From contig NZ_CP011036.1 in the NCBI RefSeq assembly GCF_002221505.1, positions 434,001 through 498,000 on the forward strand: DNA of 64,000 nt, in the 5' to 3' direction. A program made the position numbers and the translations under genes. The notes beneath the pieces are model-generated. The model was given only the letters and a program-made list of their open reading frames with translations. It had not been told where the DNA came from and ran no database searches. Positions 16,880-26,333 of the stretch are shown here, piece after piece (the stretch's first letter is position 1; the number at the start of each line of letters is the position of its first letter). This stretch comes from Pseudoalteromonas nigrifaciens. GTDB taxonomy: Bacteria; Pseudomonadota; Gammaproteobacteria; Enterobacterales; Alteromonadaceae.

Positions 16880-17501
16880 TCCTCAAGGTTAACGTTGCGA
16901 TAAAACACGCTAACATTACCGCTAACATGCTGATGCTAAGCATACCGTGTTTTATAGCTAGGATCAGCAATCAAAATAAGATATTAAAACTTTTTAATAT
17001 CTGGCTAAAAATTAACAACAAGCTATTACTTTGTTCTTACTAAAAGCACCTCGTAAAAGCGTATTATGCTTTGCCTTAACTCGCATTTTTAGCTGATTTG
17101 GGTATACTTGCGCAGCTAATACCAATTTTATTAAAAACATGCACATTTTAGCGGATTAAATAGCTCACTAACTGCGTTAAAAATAACTCATATAGAACAA
17201 CTATATATCATCATTTTTTACTTGTTATTGACCCATTATATTGACGCTTTAATAGCCCATTAATTTAATGCAATTGGTATAATACCAACTTTATTAAAGC
17301 GCTGTGTATGCGAGTAAGGTAAATTAGGTATATATTGTGTTTAAAATCTTTACAGAAGTGAGTACTCCTGTTTAAATTTTATGTTGTTTGTGAGTAGCTT
17401 ACCTCTTGTTATACTTGCTTATAGAGTTAATGCAATTGGTATTGAACGAAAAAATAGCTAAAACATCACGTTTTAGGATGTAATTTTATAGTGGATGTCG
17501 A
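16880..17501. repeat. Intergenic stretch with two adjacent MITE-like elements
   Basis: Two units of about 160 bp lie head to tail: 17118-17281 and 17282-17443. Each starts with TACCAA[CT]TTTATTAAA and ends with TTAATGCAATTGGTA, so their tips are inverted repeats. Their interiors differ. Similar ACCAA/TTGGT-tipped repeats are common in Pseudoalteromonas and relatives. The first ~150 bp before gpmI should hold its promoter; no other gene is seen. Confidence 0.65.
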
Positions 17502-17933
17502 ATGGATCAATATATTGAATTTATCACCAATCACCCAATCTTAAGTGCAGCTTGGGTGGGTATTGTGTTTCTTATTGTTAGTGGTTGGATCAAAAGTAAA
17601 CTCTCAGCAGTGCGCCAAATAAACCCTCAGCAGTTAACACTGCTTATCAACCGTGAAGACGGTCAAGTTATTGATATGCGTGCGCAAAAAGAGTTTAACA
17701 CCGGGCATATTGCCGGTGCTCAGCATTTAAGCCCTGAAAATGCGAAAAAATCTGACTTTTCAAGCCTTGAAAAGTATAAGAGCAAACCCATTATATTGGT
17801 ATGTACTACAGGCATGACCGCTTCAGGAACTGCAACCGCTATGCATAAAGCGGGTTTTGAGCAGGTAAGTGTGTTATCTGGTGGTATGGGCGCGTGGCAA
17901 TCTGCGAGCTTACCAACTACAACCGGTCGCTAA
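17502..17933 (+). CDS. Rhodanese-like domain protein (YibN-like), membrane-anchored
   Basis: The product (143 residues) has one N-terminal membrane segment (about 13-29) and a single rhodanese domain. The active-site loop is VCTTGM with Cys101, followed by the typical GGMGAW near the end. Rhodaneses move sulfane sulfur; the substrate of this group is not known. It heads the run rhodanese-grxC-secB-gpsA on the plus strand, the same order as yibN-grxC-secB-gpsA in E. coli. Confidence 0.92.
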   Translation: MDQYIEFITNHPILSAAWVGIVFLIVSGWIKSKLSAVRQINPQQLTLLINREDGQVIDMRAQKEFNTGHIAGAQHLSPENAKKSDFSSLEKYKSKPIILVCTTGMTASGTATAMHKAGFEQVSVLSGGMGAWQSASLPTTTGR

Positions 17934-17964
17934 TAAATATTAGTAGTCCGATAGAGGATATATT

Positions 17965-18222
17965 ATGAGTAATGTTGTTTTATACACCAAAGCGTATTGC
18001 CCTTTTTGTCAACGTGCTCGTGCACTTTTAGACAGTAAAGGCGTGCAATACACAAACTTTGATATTGGTGTACAGCCTGAACTGCGTGATGAAATGATCG
18101 CCAAAGCAGGCGGCGCAAGCACGGTACCGCAAATCTTTATTAATGATGAGCATATAGGTGGCTGCGACGACATGATGGCAATAGAAGCACAAGGCCAGCT
18201 TGATAAAAAGCTAAACGCTTAA
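17965..18222 (+). CDS. grxC: Glutaredoxin 3
   Basis: A single-domain, 85-residue glutaredoxin with the dithiol active site C12-P-F-C15 and the downstream TVPQIFI and GGCDD motifs that bind glutathione. It reduces protein disulfides and glutathione adducts in the cytoplasm. It lies 31 bp after the rhodanese gene and 40 bp before secB. Confidence 0.96.
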   Translation: MSNVVLYTKAYCPFCQRARALLDSKGVQYTNFDIGVQPELRDEMIAKAGGASTVPQIFINDEHIGGCDDMMAIEAQGQLDKKLNA

Positions 18223-18262
18223 ATTTTAACTAATTATAATAACGAACAGGTTAAGGATTACA

Positions 18263-18751
18263 ATGAACGAAGAAACGCAAAACGCAGCAGCACAACAAGA
18301 AACTGGCGCACAATTTACTATTCAACGTATTTACACAAAAGACGTGTCGTTTGAAACGCCAAATTCTCCAGCTATTTTTCAAAAAGAATGGACACCAGAA
18401 GTTAAGTTAGACCTAGACACTCGCTCTAATAAGTTAGACGAAGGTGTATTTGAAGTGGTTTTAGCACTAACAGTGACTGCATCTATTGGCGAAGAAACGG
18501 CCTTTTTATGTGAAATTCAACAAGCAGGTATTTTTACTATTGCTGACGTTGAAGAAACACAACTTGCTCATATGCTTGGTGCATTTTGCCCTAACGTATT
18601 GTTTCCATATGCGCGTGAAGCAGTTTCTAACCTTGTTAACCGTGGTACTTTTCCACAGCTTAACCTTGCGCCAGTTAACTTTGACGCATTATTTGCACAA
18701 TACATGCAACAACGCACAGCGCAAGCTGAGCAGGCATCAGTAGACGCATAA
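18263..18751 (+). CDS. secB: Protein-export chaperone SecB
   Basis: This is a 162-residue acidic protein with the family core [19 protein letters not shown] and [20 protein letters not shown]. SecB works as a tetramer, keeps presecretory proteins unfolded and delivers them to SecA. gpsA starts 3 bp after its stop, as in E. coli, so the two are co-translated. Confidence 0.97.
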   Translation: MNEETQNAAAQQETGAQFTIQRIYTKDVSFETPNSPAIFQKEWTPEVKLDLDTRSNKLDEGVFEVVLALTVTASIGEETAFLCEIQQAGIFTIADVEETQLAHMLGAFCPNVLFPYAREAVSNLVNRGTFPQLNLAPVNFDALFAQYMQQRTAQAEQASVDA

Positions 18752-18754
18752 ATT

Positions 18755-19762
18755 ATGAGTACAGCAACTTCAGCTGTTACTGTATTGGGGGCGGGGTCTT
18801 ATGGCACCGCCCTTGCTATTTGTTTAGCCCGAAATGGTCACCAAGTGACACTTTGGGGGCGCAATAGCGACGACGTTGCCACGCTTGCAGCTGAGCGAAA
18901 AAATCAACGTTACTTACCTGATATTCCTTTTCCCGACACTTTGACTCTTGAAGCCGACTTACAACGTGCTGCTGCAAGTAATGAAATAGTGTTAGTGGTT
19001 GTGCCTAGCCATGCATTTGGCGACACCTTAAAGCAAATTAAACCTGCTTTACAGCAAGGCGCAAAAGTTGCGTGGGCAACTAAAGGGTTAGAGCCAAATA
19101 CCGGGCGCTTATTACAAGAAGTTGCAGTGCAAGAGCTTGGCGATGCAATTCCATTAGCGGTGCTTTCGGGGCCAACATTTGCTAAAGAAATGGCCATGGG
19201 ATCGCCTACTGCTATTTCGGTTTCATCCACCTCTACAGAATTTGCCAAGCAGTTAGCTGATTTACTGCATTGCGGTCGCTCATTTAGAGTGTACAACAAC
19301 GATGATTTTATTGGCATACAGCTAGGTGGTGCGGTTAAAAACGTTATTGCTATTGGTGCAGGCATTTCCGACGGTGTGGGTTTTGGCGCTAATGCACGCA
19401 CGGCACTAATTACTCGCGGCCTTGCAGAACTAACACGCTTAGGCTGTGCTTTGGGCGCAAAACCCGAAACCTTTATGGGAATGGCAGGCCTTGGCGATTT
19501 AATTTTAACCTGCACAGATAACCAATCGCGTAATCGTCGCTTTGGTTTGGCGTTAGGTAAAGGCGAAAGCGTAGAGGCTGCAATAGAGTCTATAGGCCAA
19601 GTGGTCGAAGGCTTTAGAAACACTAAAGAAGTGTATTTATTAGCGCAGCGCAGCGGTGTAGAAATGCCAATCACCGAGCAAATCTATAAAGTACTGTACG
19701 AAAATAAAGACATGAAAGAAGCGGCTATGGCTTTATTAGGCCGAGAGCAGCGCTCAGAATAA
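18755..19762 (+). CDS. gpsA: Glycerol-3-phosphate dehydrogenase [NAD(P)+]
   Basis: The 335-residue enzyme makes sn-glycerol 3-phosphate from dihydroxyacetone phosphate for phospholipid synthesis. The nucleotide-binding motif [12 protein letters not shown] is at the N-terminus, SGPTFAKE follows in the middle, and the C-terminal half has [15 protein letters not shown] with the catalytic lysine. Its length is typical. Confidence 0.96.
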   Translation: MSTATSAVTVLGAGSYGTALAICLARNGHQVTLWGRNSDDVATLAAERKNQRYLPDIPFPDTLTLEADLQRAAASNEIVLVVVPSHAFGDTLKQIKPALQQGAKVAWATKGLEPNTGRLLQEVAVQELGDAIPLAVLSGPTFAKEMAMGSPTAISVSSTSTEFAKQLADLLHCGRSFRVYNNDDFIGIQLGGAVKNVIAIGAGISDGVGFGANARTALITRGLAELTRLGCALGAKPETFMGMAGLGDLILTCTDNQSRNRRFGLALGKGESVEAAIESIGQVVEGFRNTKEVYLLAQRSGVEMPITEQIYKVLYENKDMKEAAMALLGREQRSE

Positions 19763-19813
19763 AAGGGCAGCTTTCATTAAAGCTAGGTTTTAGGTAGACA
19801 TTAGCCAAGCTCG

Positions 19814-19893
19814 GTGTTTTTTAAACCGTAGGCGGGCTTAATGTCGCGCAGGTTAAGCTTTAAACCCTGCGCGAGGTAAACTCCCACCTACAA
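19814..19893 (+). repeat. REP/BIME copy after gpsA
   Basis: GTAGGCGGGCTTAATGTCGC is followed after about 15 bp by GCGCGAGGTAAACTCCCACC, the two arms of the dispersed palindromic repeat. It lies between the convergent gpsA and trmL genes. Confidence 0.8.
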
Positions 19894-19943
19894 GTTAGGC
19901 GCTTGGTTTATATCACTTACCTAAACCTTGCGCCTAAAACTAT

Positions 19944-20408
19944 TTACTTCGCGCCCGGAAACCCAAGCTGGCGCCATGATTCATACACAAACACCGAAAC
20001 CGCGTTAGATAAGTTCATACTGCGGCTATTGGCTTGCATCGGAATGCGTACCCGTTGCTCGTTTGGAAGCGATTGAATTAGCTCATCCGGAAGGCCGCGC
20101 GTTTCAGGGCCAAATACTAAACAGTCGCCGGCCTCGTATTGTGCCTGATGATGAAATTGGCTGCCTTTAGTGGTGCAAGCGTATATTTTTTTAGGCTTGC
20201 ATGCTTCTAGGTAAGCTTCAAACGAAGCATGGCGCTGTACATGGCTAAATTCATGATAATCAAGGCCGGCACGTTTTATTCGTTTGTCATCCCATGCAAA
20301 GCCAAGTGGCTCAATTAAATGTAGCGAATAGCCCGTATTTGCACATAAGCGAATAATATTACCCGTATTCGGTGGGATTTCAGGTTGGTATAAAACAATA
20401 TCCAGCAT
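19944..20408 (-). CDS. trmL: tRNA (cytidine(34)-2'-O)-methyltransferase
   Basis: The 154-residue SPOUT methyltransferase methylates the 2'-O of position 34 in leucine tRNAs. The knotted AdoMet-site motifs are visible: [15 protein letters not shown] near residue 12, FGPETRGLP at about 97, and [22 protein letters not shown] near the end. The gene is alone, convergent with gpsA. Confidence 0.95.
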   Translation of the reverse strand: MLDIVLYQPEIPPNTGNIIRLCANTGYSLHLIEPLGFAWDDKRIKRAGLDYHEFSHVQRHASFEAYLEACKPKKIYACTTKGSQFHHQAQYEAGDCLVFGPETRGLPDELIQSLPNEQRVRIPMQANSRSMNLSNAVSVFVYESWRQLGFPGAK

Positions 20409-20517
20409 AACGAGCCTTATAAAATAGTCAGTAATTTAACGATTTGCAGTATACACGAAAGCGTGTAAAAAACTGATATACTCACTTTATTCAATACACT
20501 TATTAACGGATAAATAC

Positions 20518-21435
20518 GTGCATAATCGCAGTTACGAATTTTGGGTAAAAACCTCTAGTTTAGTCACTATGGTCATGGTGAGCTTAATGATTGCAGCTAA
20601 AACCTGGGCATGGCTTGCCTCGGGTTCAGCGTCAATGCTGGGCTCATTAACCGATTCACTCATGGATATTACCGCCACAGCTATGAGTTTTTTAGTATTA
20701 GGTTATGCGCTGCGCCCCGCCGATGACGACCACCGTTTTGGTCACGGCAAAGCCGAAGCGCTTGCCGGGTTAGGGCAGGCCGCATTTATTGCAGGTTCTG
20801 GCTGTTTATTAGCGTTTCATAGTATAGAGCGCTTGTTTAATCCTTTAGAGCTCACTCATTCATTGTTAGGTGTATGGGTAAGTATTTTTGCCATTGCCTG
20901 TACGTTAGTGATTGTATTTGTACAAAATAAAGTAGTTAAACATACCGAATCTATTGCAATAAAGGCCGACTCAGTACATTACAAAGGAGATTTGATTTTA
21001 AATGCTGCGGTGCTACTGGCTATTTTACTCTCGTATTATGGTGTGTTGTACGCCGACCCTATTTTTGCAGTTGGCGTTGCCGGTTATCTACTTTATAACA
21101 GCTGGGATATAGCCCGAGATAGCGCAGATCACTTAATGGACAAAGAACTGCCAGATGAAGAAAAACAACGTATTTTAGATGTATCGAAAAGCCATACTGA
21201 CGTACGCGGTGTACACGGCGTTCGTACCCGTCAAGGTGGGAAAGTTAAGTTTATTCAACTGCATTTAGAGCTTGACGATCACCTAAGCTTAATTCGCGCG
21301 CACAACGTAGCCGATGAAGTAGAGGCAATGATCACTAAAGAATTTGAGTCAGAAGTTGATATTCTAATTCATCTAGATCCTTTGTCTTCTGTGGAATTGA
21401 GTGACACTGAGGGAGCTGCGGTAACTGAACCGTAA
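20518..21435 (+). CDS. fieF: Cation-efflux pump FieF-like (CDF family)
   Basis: The 305-residue transporter has the CDF layout: six membrane segments followed by a cytoplasmic metal-binding domain. SLTDSLMDI in segment 2, the cytoplasmic HRFGHGKAE loop and the HxxxD-type site ADSVHYKGD in segment 5 match the FieF group, which exports Fe2+ or Zn2+ in exchange for protons. The start is GTG 20518. The last ~15 residues are variable. Confidence 0.93.
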   Translation: MHNRSYEFWVKTSSLVTMVMVSLMIAAKTWAWLASGSASMLGSLTDSLMDITATAMSFLVLGYALRPADDDHRFGHGKAEALAGLGQAAFIAGSGCLLAFHSIERLFNPLELTHSLLGVWVSIFAIACTLVIVFVQNKVVKHTESIAIKADSVHYKGDLILNAAVLLAILLSYYGVLYADPIFAVGVAGYLLYNSWDIARDSADHLMDKELPDEEKQRILDVSKSHTDVRGVHGVRTRQGGKVKFIQLHLELDDHLSLIRAHNVADEVEAMITKEFESEVDILIHLDPLSSVELSDTEGAAVTEP

Positions 21436-21785
21436 GCAAAGCTGGTATTTCAGGTTAAAACCAAGCAAACACCGGATTTAACCTGATACCTTTGCCTTGG
21501 ACGTGAGGTTTACCTCGCGCAGGGTTTTAAAAGCTTAACAAGCGCGGCATAAAGCCCCGCCTACGGTTTAACCCAAACACCGAGCTTGGCTAATTCCTAC
21601 CAAAACCTGACGTCTAATACCTCAAATCTAAACCTTTGCCGTAGACGTTAGTTTACCTCGCGCAGGGTTTTAAAAACTTAACAAGCGCGGTATAAAGCCC
21701 CGCCTATGGTTAACCTAAACACCGAGCTTGGTTTTTTCTCTACCTAAAACCTGACGCCTAATACCTAAAACCTGCTCTTCCACAC
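21436..21785 (-). repeat. Two REP/BIME copies between fieF and the lysophospholipase gene
   Basis: No gene is present. Two inverted copies of the REP unit (about 21500-21600 and 21643-21735) carry GTTTACCTCGCGCAGGG and GCGCGGCATAAAGCCCCGCC, each with the flanking ACCGAGCTTGG tail. Short ACCTGA/ACCTAA tracts between them resemble the heptamer array at 26334. Confidence 0.8.
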
Positions 21786-22718
21786 CTATTCACAAAACTG
21801 GTACAAACTTGTTAGCAATGGCTGGCGTATTTCATCACGCTCAAATAATAGTTCGTGCTTAGCACCGGCAAAGCTCTTTATTATTGCCTGGTTATGTCGG
21901 TTTGCTAATTTATATTGCGCGGTGTTATCTACGACTTCGTCGCGCTCTGCGCTGGCAATAAACAGCGGAATATTAATGCTTAACTTATCAACCGATGCAA
22001 TAAAGGTAAATGCGGCTTGTAGCCAACCATAGGTTACGCCACCAAGTTGCAGTAGTGGGTCTTGATAAGTTTGCCTAAAGTTTTTATAACGCACTTGGCT
22101 GCTAGTTAATGAGTTTAAAGCAAACTCTTCTGGGCTGTAATCGTTTTGCCCTAGGGCATAACTTTGTGAAAAACCGAAAAAAACAGCTGCGTTAGCAATT
22201 AGTTTTGCCAGCGGTTTTGGGGTGTTTTTAGTGTGAATATCAAACATAGGTGCCGATAAAAACAACCCACTAAAACTATTTTCAAAGTGGGCTAAATAGT
22301 CAAAGGCAATTGCGCCGCCCATTGAGTGACCAAGCAGTATTTTTTTGCCTTGCCAGTGGTTATCAACAATTTGTTGATTAAATAAATGCAGGTCGTGGCG
22401 ATAATCAGTAAAGCATTTTACATAGCCTTTATGCTTATTAGCTAACTGTCGGTAAGAGCGACCTTGGCCTTGATGATCAACAATAAACACGGCAAAATTA
22501 TTAGTGTACAGCTCCCACAATAGCTCTTTGTATTTATCAAGCCCTTCAATACGCCCTGAGCTAATAACAATCGCGGTATGCGCATGCTCAGGTTTTGCAT
22601 AGGCGTAAAATAACTGCCCGGCAGGGGTATTTAAATAGGCTTTAACTAGGGTGTTGTTATAAAAATCATTAATACTGGGTTGATTATCAATAAGCTCGTT
22701 TTCACTACTGTAAAACAT
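21786..22718 (-). CDS. Alpha/beta hydrolase, lysophospholipase L2-like
   Basis: The 310-residue protein is an alpha/beta hydrolase: nucleophile S132 in GHSMGG, acidic residue in ASAERDEVVDN and histidine in GAKHELLFERD. The order and the DHQGQGRSYR motif fit the PldB/monoacylglycerol lipase group that cleaves lysophospholipids. No signal peptide is seen. It begins 3 bp after the CpxA-like gene on the same strand, so the three genes cpxR-cpxA-hydrolase are probably one operon, linking it to envelope-stress control. Confidence 0.85.
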   Translation of the reverse strand: MFYSSENELIDNQPSINDFYNNTLVKAYLNTPAGQLFYAYAKPEHAHTAIVISSGRIEGLDKYKELLWELYTNNFAVFIVDHQGQGRSYRQLANKHKGYVKCFTDYRHDLHLFNQQIVDNHWQGKKILLGHSMGGAIAFDYLAHFENSFSGLFLSAPMFDIHTKNTPKPLAKLIANAAVFFGFSQSYALGQNDYSPEEFALNSLTSSQVRYKNFRQTYQDPLLQLGGVTYGWLQAAFTFIASVDKLSINIPLFIASAERDEVVDNTAQYKLANRHNQAIIKSFAGAKHELLFERDEIRQPLLTSLYQFCE

Positions 22719-22721
22719 TCT

Positions 22722-24137
22722 CTACTCTTTTATTATTGGTAAAGTAACCATGGCGCACAGGCCACCTTGTGGTTTATTTGATAAAATCAAGCTGCCGCCA
22801 TGAGCAATAATCGCATTTTTGGCAATCGCTAAGCCTAAACCCGTGCCACCACTCACTCGATCGCGCGCATCTGACTGCCTAAAAAACGGCTCACATAGCT
22901 TACTAAGCTGATTGTTTGGTACACCTGGGCCATCATCACATATTTCAATATAAATGGCATCACCGTGCTTTAGGGTAAGGCTAATGGTGTGCTGTGCATA
23001 TTTAATCGCGTTGCGCAGTAAGTTTTCCAGTGCGCTGGCAATTAGCGCTTCATCGCAATTTAGTGTTACCGCCGCCGAGCCGCTTACTTGCAGTTGCTTG
23101 TTGTGCTGTTTTGCTTCAAAGGTGGCATCGTTAAGTACATGATCAACAATATCTTGCAGTGACTGTTTGTGTAGCGATAACGCTTGGCTATTTGCCTCTA
23201 AGCGCGACACTTGCAATACATCGGCAATCATTTTATCAAGCTGGTTGGCTTCTTTTTCTATGCGCAGTAAGTACGATTGGCTGGCTTCGTTAGCTTGCAT
23301 CTGCGCAAGGCCTGTCGCCATTTTTAAGCGAGTAAGTGGCGAACGTAGCTCGTGTGATATATCAGCTAGTAAGCGCTTTTGTGCGCTAATTAATTGCGCT
23401 AATTGGTCGGCCATACGGTTAAAGTCGCGCCCTAATATTCCCAGCTCATCTTTACGATTAGCGGATATAGCAGCCCGGGCTGTTAAATCACCCGCAGAGA
23501 GTTTTATAGCGGCTTTTTTTAAGCTATTAATAGGGGCAATTAAGTTACGGCTAAATAAAAAACTTAAAATAAGTGAGGCAATTATAGCAATTGATATTTT
23601 TATCCAACCCGGCATTAACTTTAACCGCAGATATAGCGGCGTATGGTTGTAAATATCTATTTCATATAAATAAAAATCACCTTCAGGTACTCTAATTTTT
23701 ATTGGCCCAATTGCTTGGTATTTTTCGGTATAAATAACTTGCGGCGGCATGCTCTTAGTAAAGTTAAGCAAGCTTAAATCAACATCGGCGGGTATGCTTT
23801 TATTTGTTAGCGAATCTTCTAGCTGCTCTGCATTTAAATATAAAAGCTTACCATTAGTACGGCGAGGGTGCTTTAGCGTATCGTTAAGCGAACGCTTGTG
23901 CTTTATGGTAGAGCGCTCAATGTTTTTAGCGGTATAAGCTAAGTTTTTTTCCATTGGGCCATGCAAAGGGTTATAACTAACAGAGTTAATAGTTGTAACA
24001 CTACTTAAAAATATAAGTGCCGCACCTGTGCCAATAATAGTTAACCAAAACCAAGTGAAAATTTTAAAAAACAAATAGTGCCGAGGATGTTTAAGCCAGC
24101 TAAAACTTGCCAATTTATTCGCCTTGAATAAAGACAT
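22722..24137 (-). CDS. cpxA: Sensor histidine kinase, CpxA-like
   Basis: The 471-residue inner-membrane kinase has two membrane segments (about 27-47 and 175-196) around a periplasmic domain, a HAMP linker, the phospho-accepting histidine in DISHELRSPLTRLK, and the ATP-binding boxes DDGPGVP and GGTGLGLAIAKN. It senses envelope stress and phosphorylates the neighbouring regulator. Its start overlaps the regulator gene by 23 bp. The divergent Spy/CpxP gene supports a Cpx identity, although the periplasmic part is poorly conserved. Confidence 0.87.
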   Translation of the reverse strand: MSLFKANKLASFSWLKHPRHYLFFKIFTWFWLTIIGTGAALIFLSSVTTINSVSYNPLHGPMEKNLAYTAKNIERSTIKHKRSLNDTLKHPRRTNGKLLYLNAEQLEDSLTNKSIPADVDLSLLNFTKSMPPQVIYTEKYQAIGPIKIRVPEGDFYLYEIDIYNHTPLYLRLKLMPGWIKISIAIIASLILSFLFSRNLIAPINSLKKAAIKLSAGDLTARAAISANRKDELGILGRDFNRMADQLAQLISAQKRLLADISHELRSPLTRLKMATGLAQMQANEASQSYLLRIEKEANQLDKMIADVLQVSRLEANSQALSLHKQSLQDIVDHVLNDATFEAKQHNKQLQVSGSAAVTLNCDEALIASALENLLRNAIKYAQHTISLTLKHGDAIYIEICDDGPGVPNNQLSKLCEPFFRQSDARDRVSGGTGLGLAIAKNAIIAHGGSLILSNKPQGGLCAMVTLPIIKE

Positions 24138-24810
24138 AGCCCGTCCCTCTAATGGTTTTAATTAGCTCGTTAGGTAAGTGCTCAGCTATTTTTTTACGAA
24201 TGTTGCTAACGTGCATATCAATAGAGCGATCAAACGAGGCTAAGCGTCTGCCAAGTACGTCTTCACTTATTTGCTCTTTACTAACCACCTCGCCAGCACG
24301 TTTGGCAAGTAATGCGAGTATTTCGTATTCGGTGCCGGTAAGGGTTAAGGTTGTTTGTTTAATTAATGCTTCACGGGCGGCTAAATTAATAGTAACCCCG
24401 TTAACCACTAATTTATTATTGCTAGTGGCATTCATGGTGGTTATATGTTCAATACGACGCGTAATTGCTTTAACTCGGGCAAGTAACTCACGGTGATTAA
24501 AAGGTTTAGGTATGTAATCGTCTGCGCCAAGTTCAAGGCCAAAAATACGATCAAAATCTTCGCCTTTGGCGGTAAGCATAATTACCGGCGTAAGCTTGGT
24601 TTGCCTAAGTTGTTTAAGTACTTCAAAACCATCAAGGGTAGGCAGCATTACATCAAGTAGTATTAGTGCGTAGTCGTTCGCTTGCGCTAGTTTTAAGCCT
24701 TGCTCACCGTCGTGTACGCTTTGCACGTTAAATCCTTGCGCGGTTAAATACTCGCTTAATAGTTCACACAAACCTGTGTCATCATCAATCATTAATAGTT
24801 TCATTTTCAA
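24115..24810 (-). CDS. cpxR: Response regulator, CpxR-like (OmpR family)
   Basis: A 231-residue regulator with a receiver domain (phospho-acceptor D53 in LILLDVMLP, acidic pair D9-D10, and K in YIPKPFN) and a winged-helix output domain (about 130-231). It lies upstream of the kinase and divergent from the Spy/CpxP gene. A GTAAA-N6-GTAAA pair between the two genes suggests autoregulation. Confidence 0.9.
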   Translation of the reverse strand: MKMKLLMIDDDTGLCELLSEYLTAQGFNVQSVHDGEQGLKLAQANDYALILLDVMLPTLDGFEVLKQLRQTKLTPVIMLTAKGEDFDRIFGLELGADDYIPKPFNHRELLARVKAITRRIEHITTMNATSNNKLVVNGVTINLAAREALIKQTTLTLTGTEYEILALLAKRAGEVVSKEQISEDVLGRRLASFDRSIDMHVSNIRKKIAEHLPNELIKTIRGTGYVFIQGE

Positions 24811-24868
24811 ACCCTTGGGTTGTGCCGTATGTGCTGATTTTACCTGCTAAATAGTACAAAAGTGAATC

Positions 24869-24884
24869 TTTACATAACCTTTAC
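24869..24884 (-). promoter_or_regulatory. CpxR-type box between cpxR and the spy/cpxP-like gene
   Basis: On the minus strand the sequence reads GTAAA-GGTTAT-GTAAA. The E. coli CpxR consensus is two GTAAA half sites spaced by several bases. The position between divergent cpxR and the CpxP-like gene suits control of both. Confidence 0.6.
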
Positions 24885-24962
24885 ACTGCTTTGCGTTACT
24901 TTGCATTGCAGCGGGTATAGTTAGCTCAACAGATTAAAACAACCAATCCAATAGTAAAGGTA

Positions 24963-25454
24963 ATGATTATGACTAAAGTAAATACACTTTCAAAACTAGT
25001 ACTTATTTGTGGCTTAGCAACCGCTACTTTCGGTGCAACCAGTGTTATGGCCAAAGGCGATATGCATAAGCAAGGTCGCCACTCACAAGCGCACTTTTTA
25101 CTATCGGAGCGCGGCGCTGATAAACTTGATTTAACACAAGAGCAGCAAACTAAATTAGAAGCTATATTTGCAGCACAAAAAACGCAAATGCAAGCACTTA
25201 AAGGCACCGACAAAGAAGCGCGTAAAGCACAGCGCACCGCTCACAAAGCTAAAATGGAAAGCTTGTTATCAGCTGCAACGTTTGACGAAAATGCAGCAAA
25301 AGAGCTACTAGCTCAACGCCACGAAAAAGGTGAAGAAATGGGTTTAATTAAATTAAAAACTCAGCACCAAGTGTGGCAAGTTCTAAATGCAGAGCAGCAA
25401 GAAAAGTTTGCAAAAATGCAAAAGCGCATGGGTAAGAAAAAACATTCAAAATAG
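24963..25454 (+). CDS. Spy/CpxP family periplasmic chaperone
   Basis: The 163-residue protein has a signal peptide (about 1-31) and then a highly charged helical protein. Two LTxxQ-like motifs are seen, LDLTQEQQTKL (about 57) and VLNAEQQEKF (about 140), the mark of the Spy/CpxP family. Such proteins act as periplasmic chaperones or restrain the CpxA sensor. It is divergent from cpxRA. ATG 24969 is an alternative start two codons in. Confidence 0.85.
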   Translation: MIMTKVNTLSKLVLICGLATATFGATSVMAKGDMHKQGRHSQAHFLLSERGADKLDLTQEQQTKLEAIFAAQKTQMQALKGTDKEARKAQRTAHKAKMESLLSAATFDENAAKELLAQRHEKGEEMGLIKLKTQHQVWQVLNAEQQEKFAKMQKRMGKKKHSK

Positions 25455-25995
25455 CTCGGTGTTTAAATTACCCGTAGGCGGGGGCTTGCCACCGTGCGCA
25501 AGTAGTGCTAAAGATATATTCACAAAGAGGTTAAGAGCCGCTGCGCTTTAGAGGAGTAAAAAATAAATTAGTTGCTTAAGTGGCTTCTCATTTATTCTCA
25601 TTGTCTTCTCTTTGTGAAAATGGTGGGTTTTAGCTAGAGCCAAGCTCTGTGTTTAAATTACTCGTAGGCGGGGCTTTATGCCGCGCTGGTTAAAACTTAA
25701 AAACTATTGCGCGAGGTAAACTCCCGCCTACAAACTCCAGACAAAAGACAAAGCCAAGCTCGGTGTTTAAATTACCCGTAGGCGGGGCTTTATGCCGCGC
25801 TGGTTAAATTTAAAAACTGCGCGAGGTAAACTCCCGCCTACGGGTTGGGGGTTTATTGTAGGCGGGGCTTTATGCCGCCTAGTTAAACTCTAAAACTATT
25901 GCGCGAGGTAAACTCCCGCCTACAAATTCCAGACAAAAGACAAAGCCAAGCAAGGTGCTTGGCTTATATACTTTGCTGCTCTCTAAACCTATTTA
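25455..25995. repeat. Cluster of REP copies and one CACAAAGAG-type repeat
   Basis: No gene is present in 541 bp. REP arms occur at about 25466, 25665-25735, 25779-25846 and 25856-25925. A unit at about 25517-25617 begins ACAAAGAGG and ends CTCTTTGTG, the second dispersed family. The copies are linked by the GCCAAGCTCGGTG tail. Confidence 0.85.
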
Positions 25996-26226
25996 TTACT
26001 TAAAAAAGTCATCTTCATTTTTTGCCATCATGGCTTCTATGTCTTCAATCATGTCTTGGCTAAAATCTTCAGCTGAAGTGATAGGAGCTGAAATTCTGTT
26101 ATTTTCAAACGACCATTCGCCTAAATCAATAAGCTGACAACGTTTTGAACAAAACGGGCGGTGTGGGCTTTGCTCTGACCATTCAACCTTACTTTTACAG
26201 GTTGGGCAGTTAACAATAGTTGGCAT
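25996..26226 (-). CDS. yacG: DNA gyrase inhibitor YacG
   Basis: This is a 76-residue zinc protein with C7-x2-C10 and C26-x3-C30, followed by the acidic DLGEWSFEN motif. YacG binds GyrB and blocks DNA binding by gyrase in E. coli. It is usually the last gene of the pilD-coaE-yacG run; here pilB and a 565-bp repeat array separate it from coaE. Confidence 0.93.
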   Translation of the reverse strand: MPTIVNCPTCKSKVEWSEQSPHRPFCSKRCQLIDLGEWSFENNRISAPITSAEDFSQDMIEDIEAMMAKNEDDFFK

Positions 26227-26333
26227 AGTAATCTCTCAATCTTGTTTTAAATGGTGCTGTCTAATAGCTAAACTCTAAGTCAGTTTAAATGCTTTTAGTA
26301 TTGTATTGGCTTTTATAGAGTCGTATCATTTTC
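26227..26333. other. Short non-coding gap between yacG and the heptamer array
   Basis: This AT-rich stretch should hold the yacG promoter on the minus strand. Transcription from pilB into yacG would first have to cross the heptamer array. Confidence 0.4.

Noticed and set aside
18910..19674. 254-residue minus-strand ORF opposite gpsA
   Set aside because: A long antisense shadow of gpsA, whose motifs and neighbours are unambiguous.
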